Positions 14,693-19,227 of a stretch of 19,227 nt of DNA are shown in pieces. The position numbers were made by a program, and so were the translations under genes. The DNA comes from Flavobacteriales bacterium (GTDB lineage Bacteria; Bacteroidota; Bacteroidia; Flavobacteriales_F; PHOS-HE28). The notes under the pieces were generated by a model that searched no databases, was not told where the DNA came from, and worked only from the letters and a program-made list of their open reading frames with translations. How positions within the stretch are numbered: position 1 is the first letter of the stretch; each line of letters begins with the position of its first letter. The DNA lies in assembly GCA_020635655.1 (NCBI GenBank), contig JACJZI010000023.1, forward strand, positions 1 through 19,227, in the 5' to 3' direction.

Positions 14693-15518
14693 ATGGGAAC
14701 GCTCCGGCATCCGATCCGCCTGTCCGGCCTGTTGGCCGTCCTGCTCATTGGCCCCCTCCACGCCCAGGACCTCAGCGGCACCTGGCGTGGCGAGCTGGTG
14801 CGCGGCATGAACGAACGCTTCGTGATCGAGATGGAGCTGGTGGCCGATGCAGGGCGCATCACGGGCACCAGCCACGTCACCTTCCCCTTTCAGCAGGAGC
14901 ACTTCGCCCACATGGCCATCGAGGGCCAGGGGCAGGGGAGGCGTTACCACCTGCGGGAAGCGCGCATCCTGGAGCAGGGCGGCACCGGCTACCTCTGGGT
15001 GCTGCAGGGTGGTCCGCTGATGCTGGATACGACCGGCGCCACCTGGCGCTTGTATGGGGAATGGCATCCACCGGGTTGTGCCCCCGGACAGGTGATGCTG
15101 CACAGGACCCGCGCGAAGGAACCATCCCCGCCCAAGCTGGAACCGCTTCCGCCACGCCCGCCGCGCTGGGTGGAGGGACGTGCCGTGAAGTGGGCCGACG
15201 AGGTGGACCTGCCTTCGGGCAGCGTCGTGCTACTGCTCTACGACGACAAGCGCCTGGACGGCGATACGGTGACGCTCTTCCTGAACGGCACCTGCATCGC
15301 GCGCAACATCCCGGTCCCGAGCCGGGCGGAACCCACGCGCGATCCCCATCACGCTGGTGCCCGGAACGAACTTCCTGGTGATGCAGGCGGAGAACCTCGG
15401 GAGCGAGCCGCCCAACACCGCCGGGCTGGTGTTCCAGGCAGGGGAGGAGGAACGCAAGCTGGTGTTGCGCGCCGAGCCGGATGAGAGCGCGGGGCTGAAG
15501 ATCAGGTGGGGGCCGTGA
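14693..15518 (+). pseudogene. Small secreted protein, apparently interrupted by a +1 frameshift
   Basis: ATG 14693 starts a signal peptide (MGTLRHPIRLSGLLAVLLIG, ending near LHAQ); a GTG at 14678 would only add five residues. The mature part begins DLSGTWRGELVRG and continues with beta-rich sequence, a Pro-rich linker (about 145-160) and then VVLLLYDDKRLDGDTVTLFL. The uninterrupted frame stops at 15482-15484, but from about 15320-15345 its translation becomes Arg/His-rich and implausible. Moving one base forward restores IPITLVPGTNFLVMQAENLG followed by SEPPNTAGLVF and ends at TGA 15516-15518, giving about 274 residues. The D-G-D/AENLG-x-x-PPNTA pattern is, to my knowledge, a recurrent Bacteroidota C-terminal domain whose N-terminal half lies in the first frame. 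Either the gene is broken or the sequence contains an error. Function unknown. Confidence 0.75.
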
Positions 15519-15633
15519 GGGGAACAAGCCCCGTACCGGGTGCATCGGACCACGGAAAAGAGCGATCTGAGGAGCGGACAGGCTCCATCTGCGGGAGGAG
15601 TGCTGTGCAAAATGCCTTGTGGGAAACGATGAG

Positions 15634-15641
15634 TACCTTGT
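15634..15641 (+). promoter_or_regulatory. Putative -7 element (TACCTTGT) close to a start codon
   Basis: TACCTTGT ends 6 bases before the ATG at 15648, which would place the transcription start at or very near the start codon. It is identical to the minus-strand element at 14605-14612. No -33 TTG is evident at standard spacing. Confidence 0.4.
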
Positions 15642-15647
15642 ATCATC

Positions 15648-17276
15648 ATGGAACGCATCCACCTCCCGCTGCTTCTTGCATGCCTGTATCTGGCAATGCC
15701 ATCACAGGCACAATGGTCCAACGATCCCGATGCCCCGTTGGTGATCTGCGATGCGCCCGGAACGCAGCGCTACCTGAGCACGGTGGAGGACGGTGCCGGA
15801 GGCTGGTACGCGTTCTGGATCGACGAGCGCAACGGAGACGCCGAGGTCTACGGCCAGCGGGTGGACAGCGATGGGTATCCGCTCTGGGCGGCCAACGGGA
15901 TCCCTGTGGCCAGCGTGCCGGGTTCCGTGGTGCGGGGCGTGAAGGCCTGCCGGCTGGGCAATGGAGACCTGATGGTGGTTTACAGCCACGGGGTGAGCGC
16001 CCCGGGTGATTCGTTGTCCGCCATGCGCTATGATACCGATGGCATGCCCGTGTGGGCGATGGCCACGTCGCTGGTGCGCGACAGCGTGCCTTTCCTGCGG
16101 GTGAACGAGTTCAATGTGCTGGCGGCGGCGAACGGGGCCTTCGTGCTGTACGCGCGGACGGTGCTGGGCGGTGCCGGGCGGCGCTACATCGATCGGGTGC
16201 GCAACGATGGAAGCCTGGTGGTGGGCATCGACGGTTCGCTCGTGAGCAACACGGGCGGCAGCATACAAGGGCTGGATGCCACCAGCGATGGTGGGGCCAT
16301 CACGCATTGGCGGAACGGCAACGGGGTGGGCACGCACATGGGCGCCCTTCGGGTGGACAGCCTTTGCGCACCGGTGTGGCCGGCGTCAGTGGATCCCGTG
16401 GATGGTGGTCCGGGACTGGCCTATGCGTACAACGCCACCAGTGATGGACAGGACGGCCTGGCCATCGTCTTTGTGGAGGCCACCTCGCCCCGGCGCATCA
16501 GTTTCACGCGTCTGGATGGCAACGGGAACGCAGCCATCACGCCGGCGATCAAGACCGTGGGCATGAGTGCCTTCAACCAGGACCTGCCCTGGATGGTGAT
16601 GCATGATGGCCATTTCATGGTGGCCTGGGAGGATGCACGCCCGCCGGCGAACAACCAGGACCTCTACGCTCAGAAGCTGGACATGAACGGTGATCCGGTG
16701 TGGGATGCCGCTGGAGAGCCTGCGGTCCTTGTGCAGACCTACATCCCGCACACCAAGCTGGTGCCCTCGGACAGTGGTGGGGTGATCGTGACCCAGTTGA
16801 CCATTTCCGCCGGGTTCCAGGCCCAACGGCTTCGCAGTGACGGCACCACCGCCTGGGCAAGCTCTGCCGTACTGGCGGGCACCCAGCATGTGCCCTTCTA
16901 CGAGGAGTTCACGATGCACCCGCACGCAGATGGTGGTGCCGTGGCCTTCTGGTACAACAACAACGACAACGACCTGTACGCCGCGCACGTGGACTTCCAC
17001 GGAAGCATCGGGGTGACCAGTGGGGTCGAGGAAGCCGCCTCGAGCACCGGTCTTCAAGTCTGGCCGAACCCGACCACGGGGCAGGTGCGGGTGCGCGTCA
17101 TGGATCGGCTTGTGCAGGGCACGTACACGGTGCAGGACGCCGCCGGAAGGACGGTGCGGACGGGCCAGGTGGCGGGCCAGGCCGTTGTGGACCTGAGCGG
17201 TGCGGCACCGGGTCCCTACCTGATGGAGGTGCGCTGGCCGGATGGCGTTGCGCGGGCGCGGGTGGTGCTGGAGTGA
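15648..17276 (+). CDS. Secreted beta-propeller-like protein with T9SS type A sorting domain
   Basis: This is a 542-residue predicted exported protein; ATG 15648 starts a signal peptide (MERIHLPLLLACLYLAMPSQ, then AQW). Residues about 25-455 contain loosely repeated units that combine a W/A-rich strand (GGWYAFWIDERNGDAEVYGQ, HFMVAWEDARPPANN), a YAQK- or YGQR-like strand and a D-x-x-G-x-P-x-W turn (VDSDGYPLWAANG, YDTDGMPVWAM, LDMNGDPVWDAAG). This pattern fits a beta-propeller common in Bacteroidota secreted proteins. The T9SS sorting domain covers about 469-542 (LQVWPNPTTGQVRVRV, VQDAAGRTVRTGQV, ending ARARVVLE) and differs in style from the two sorting domains at 4176 and 5945. No catalytic residues are evident; ligand or function is unknown. 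Its stop overlaps a GTG (17273) that could start the next frame, but the next gene more likely starts at 17327. Confidence 0.87.
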   Translation: MERIHLPLLLACLYLAMPSQAQWSNDPDAPLVICDAPGTQRYLSTVEDGAGGWYAFWIDERNGDAEVYGQRVDSDGYPLWAANGIPVASVPGSVVRGVKACRLGNGDLMVVYSHGVSAPGDSLSAMRYDTDGMPVWAMATSLVRDSVPFLRVNEFNVLAAANGAFVLYARTVLGGAGRRYIDRVRNDGSLVVGIDGSLVSNTGGSIQGLDATSDGGAITHWRNGNGVGTHMGALRVDSLCAPVWPASVDPVDGGPGLAYAYNATSDGQDGLAIVFVEATSPRRISFTRLDGNGNAAITPAIKTVGMSAFNQDLPWMVMHDGHFMVAWEDARPPANNQDLYAQKLDMNGDPVWDAAGEPAVLVQTYIPHTKLVPSDSGGVIVTQLTISAGFQAQRLRSDGTTAWASSAVLAGTQHVPFYEEFTMHPHADGGAVAFWYNNNDNDLYAAHVDFHGSIGVTSGVEEAASSTGLQVWPNPTTGQVRVRVMDRLVQGTYTVQDAAGRTVRTGQVAGQAVVDLSGAAPGPYLMEVRWPDGVARARVVLE

Positions 17277-17326
17277 AGGAACGGCCCTGGCCTGAACCAC
17301 TGGCGTCACTGCGTGTACGGCGTGGC

Positions 17327-17869
17327 ATGCGCTGCCTGGTCTTCCTGATCGTTCTGTTGGTCACCTTTCAAGCTCAGGCCGGCCCACCCGACCTGGCCTT
17401 GGTCTTCGTCCGTGACGCCAAAGGCAGACCCTTGCGCGGTGCGTACGCGCCCCACGTCTCGCACCAGGCCTGGCTGAGCCGGAGGAACCGACCGGCCTGG
17501 ACGGTGGAACTGCACTTCACCGTGAGCCAGGAGTACCCCTACGATGAAGGCGAGCGCGGCCGGCATCAGTCCTGGTCATTGATACCGGACACGGTGCGCG
17601 ATGGCTGGCGCCGGCACCTGCGTTTCCGCGTGCTGGACTGTTACTGCACGGAGCCCTACCTGCTGGTGCGTCGCGGGGAGGAGACCATGCGGCTGGACCT
17701 GCCCGATGATCCTGAAGAGCGGGCGGAGTTGGTGGCGCGCATGGAGCGGCGAGGTCCGGGAGGCCCGCCGGAGGTGGTGCGGTTCGTGCCTGGCCGCGTC
17801 AAACTGGCGGAACTGGCGGAAGGCTACGAAGAAAGGGAGGCGCGCATGGCGCGTTGGATGGTCCGGTAG
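17327..17869 (+). CDS. Small secreted protein of unknown function
   Basis: I chose ATG 17327, which begins a signal peptide (MRCLVFLIVLLVTFQAQAG) and gives 180 residues. A GTG at 17273, overlapping the previous stop, would add 18 charged residues before the signal. The mature protein starts PPDLALVFVRDAKGRPLRGA, has an aromatic strand region (WTVELHFTVSQEYPY), two nearby cysteines (DCYCTEPYLLV) and a long charged C-terminal helix (ELVARMERR, LAELAEGYEEREARMARWM). I do not recognise a family. The close spacing to the gene before (50 bases) allows co-transcription. Its 3' end overlaps the likely -33 element of the transporter gene that follows. Confidence 0.7.
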   Translation: MRCLVFLIVLLVTFQAQAGPPDLALVFVRDAKGRPLRGAYAPHVSHQAWLSRRNRPAWTVELHFTVSQEYPYDEGERGRHQSWSLIPDTVRDGWRRHLRFRVLDCYCTEPYLLVRRGEETMRLDLPDDPEERAELVARMERRGPGGPPEVVRFVPGRVKLAELAEGYEEREARMARWMVR

Positions 17870-17884
17870 AAGGGCCGTACTTTG
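17854..17884 (+). promoter_or_regulatory. Putative Bacteroidota promoter for the transporter gene
   Basis: TTGG (17854-17857) and TACTTTG (17878-17884) are 20 bases apart, as expected for a Bacteroidota -33/-7 pair. The -7 box is one base shorter than the TAnnTTTG consensus. The -33 box lies inside the end of the preceding gene, and the -7 box ends 5 bases before the ATG at 17890, so the mRNA could be nearly leaderless. Confidence 0.45.
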
Positions 17885-17889
17885 ATCCA

Positions 17890-19227
17890 ATGCGCGAGGC
17901 TGGGACCGGGGAGTTGGTGGCCACGCCGGGCGTGTTGAGCACGAGCCCGCGGCTGCGCTACATCACCTTCTCGGCGCTGTACACGGCGCAGGGCATCCCG
18001 GAGGGCCTCACCTTCTTCGCCATTCCTGCTTGGCTGGCCTTGAACAACGTGAGTGCGGCGGCGATAGGCGGTTACCTGGCGGTGATCGTGCTGCCCTGGA
18101 GCTTCAAGTTGTTCGCCGGCCCGCTGATGGACCGCTGGAGCTACCTGCCCATGGGGCGTCGGCGGCCCTGGGTGCTCTTCGGGCAGGTGGGGCTGGTGCT
18201 CAGCTTCCTATCCATGACGCTGATCCCCGACCCGGTGAACAACATCCTGGGGCTGTCCATCATGGGCTTTATCGTGAGCTTCTTTGGGGCGTTCCAGGAC
18301 GTGGCCACCGATGGCATGGCGGTGGACATCATCCCCGTGGAACAGCAGTCGCACGCGAACGGTCTGATGTGGGGGGCGAAAGTGTTGGGCACCTCGGCCT
18401 CGTTGACGACGGGCACCTGGTTGATCAACAACATGGGGTTCAGCTACGCGGTGGTGTGGCTGTCCGTGATGGTGTTCCTGATCATGCTGCTGCCCCTGCT
18501 GTTGCGCGAGCGGCCGGGGGAGAAGCGGCTTCCGTGGGAGGCGGGTGGTCCTTCGCCGGAGGCGGTGGCCATGAAGGTGGAGACCTGGCGCGAGGTGCTG
18601 TTCACCCTGAAGAACGCCTTCGTATTGCGCGGCAGCCTGGTGATGGCGGTGGCCGGGTTCGCTTTCTGCATCGGCATCGGGTACATGGACGCGCTGTTGC
18701 CCGTGTTCACCATCCAGGCGCTCGGCTGGACGAACGATGCCTACAGCAACGTGCTGGCGGGGGCGAGCGTGGCGGCGGCCCTGGCGGCCATGGGCGTGGC
18801 CGGCTGGCTGGTACGCCGCGTGGGCATGGTGCGCATCATGTCCGTCTACTTCCTGCTCTTCCTGCTGATCCCGGCTACCGTGGCGTTGACGAAGGAGCAA
18901 TGGCTCGCGGTGAACATCGGCACCTGGACCATCGCCTCGTACATGACCATCTACACCTTCCTGATGGTGGCCTACCTGGCGGTGTCCATGATCCTCTGCT
19001 GGAAGCGGGTGGCGGCCACGCAGTTCACCCTGTACATGGCCATCGGGAACATGGGCCGTGCCGTGGGTGCGTCGCTGCTGGGCCCGGCGAGGGAACGGTT
19101 CGATTGGGCGGGCATGTTCTTCGCCTTCGGGGCGTTCATGCTACTCGCCTTCGTGGTGGTGCGCTTCCTGCACCTGCCCGCACACCAGGTCTCGCTGGAC
19201 AGGCTGGAGCGCGAGCACGGCGAGCAC
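17890..19227 (+). CDS. AmpG/PAT-like major facilitator transporter, 3' end outside window
   Basis: The frame is open from ATG 17890 to the window end (446 residues, no stop). It encodes a polytopic inner-membrane protein with roughly ten to twelve hydrophobic segments. The first cytoplasmic loop has the MFS motif-A-like GPLMDRW (D81) followed by GRRRPWVLFGQ. FGAFQDVATDGMAVDIIP (residues about 132-149) and ANGLMWGAKVLGTS match the signature region of the PAT family, which includes AmpG muropeptide permeases and acetyl-CoA transporters. The family therefore suggests proton-linked solute uptake, possibly of cell-wall fragments, but the substrate cannot be read from sequence. The end (LPAHQVSLDRLEREHGEH) follows the last membrane helix, so few residues are probably missing. 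It is unrelated to the secreted proteins upstream and has its own promoter-like element. Confidence 0.85.
   Translation, partial: MREAGTGELVATPGVLSTSPRLRYITFSALYTAQGIPEGLTFFAIPAWLALNNVSAAAIGGYLAVIVLPWSFKLFAGPLMDRWSYLPMGRRRPWVLFGQVGLVLSFLSMTLIPDPVNNILGLSIMGFIVSFFGAFQDVATDGMAVDIIPVEQQSHANGLMWGAKVLGTSASLTTGTWLINNMGFSYAVVWLSVMVFLIMLLPLLLRERPGEKRLPWEAGGPSPEAVAMKVETWREVLFTLKNAFVLRGSLVMAVAGFAFCIGIGYMDALLPVFTIQALGWTNDAYSNVLAGASVAAALAAMGVAGWLVRRVGMVRIMSVYFLLFLLIPATVALTKEQWLAVNIGTWTIASYMTIYTFLMVAYLAVSMILCWKRVAATQFTLYMAIGNMGRAVGASLLGPARERFDWAGMFFAFGAFMLLAFVVVRFLHLPAHQVSLDRLEREHGEH

Noticed and set aside
16386..17309. Antisense frame of 307 codons opposite the propeller-like T9SS gene
   Set aside because: The plus strand has a signal peptide and sorting domain in one frame; the antisense frame has neither.

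Overview
The window looks like a chromosomal segment from a GC-rich Bacteroidota, probably an uncultured member of the Flavobacteriales. The family-level placement is inference. It rests on several secreted proteins with C-terminal type IX secretion (T9SS) sorting domains, on Bacteroidota-style -7 promoter elements (TAC[C/T]TT motifs) with no evident Shine-Dalgarno sequences, and on protein modules typical of that phylum: FG-GAP/VCBS and delta-60 repeats, a DPNDK-type DUF11/DUF7619-like module, and receptor-L-like repeats with a dockerin-like tail. I saw no rRNA, tRNA, CRISPR array, insertion sequence or phage genes.

Layout. 1-431: C-terminal end of an unrecognised gene. 571-4176: large surface or secreted protein with 14 FG-GAP-type repeats and a T9SS signal, followed by a strong hairpin terminator. 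4368-5945: delta-60 repeat T9SS protein, followed by a near-identical terminator. 6081-6346: duplicated, frameshifted 3' fragment of a nucleotidyl cyclase gene. 6530-8572: the intact TPR-membrane-adenylate cyclase paralogue. 8716-10533: secreted receptor-L-like protein with two EF-hand-like tail repeats. 10595-11548 and 11692-14559, both on the minus strand: a Cys-containing fibre-like secreted protein and a second large T9SS protein. 14693-15518: small secreted protein apparently interrupted by a +1 frameshift. 15648-17276: beta-propeller-like T9SS protein. 17327-17869: small secreted protein of unknown function. 17890 to the window end: an AmpG/PAT-like major facilitator transporter.

How the genes fit together. 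Eight of the ten largely complete genes begin with an apparent Sec signal peptide and lack enzyme motifs, so this is mainly a block of exported, repeat-built surface or secreted proteins. The two clear non-secretome genes are the adenylate cyclase, whose TPR domain should face the periplasm and whose catalytic domain should face the cytoplasm, and the inner-membrane transporter. No operon joins these functions clearly: most genes have their own promoter-like element or terminator. I do not see a convincing new defence or metabolic system. The most interesting signals are the cyclase duplication, the paired sorting-domain and terminator units, the shared C-terminal cassette between two otherwise different giant proteins, and the repeat-tailed L-domain protein.
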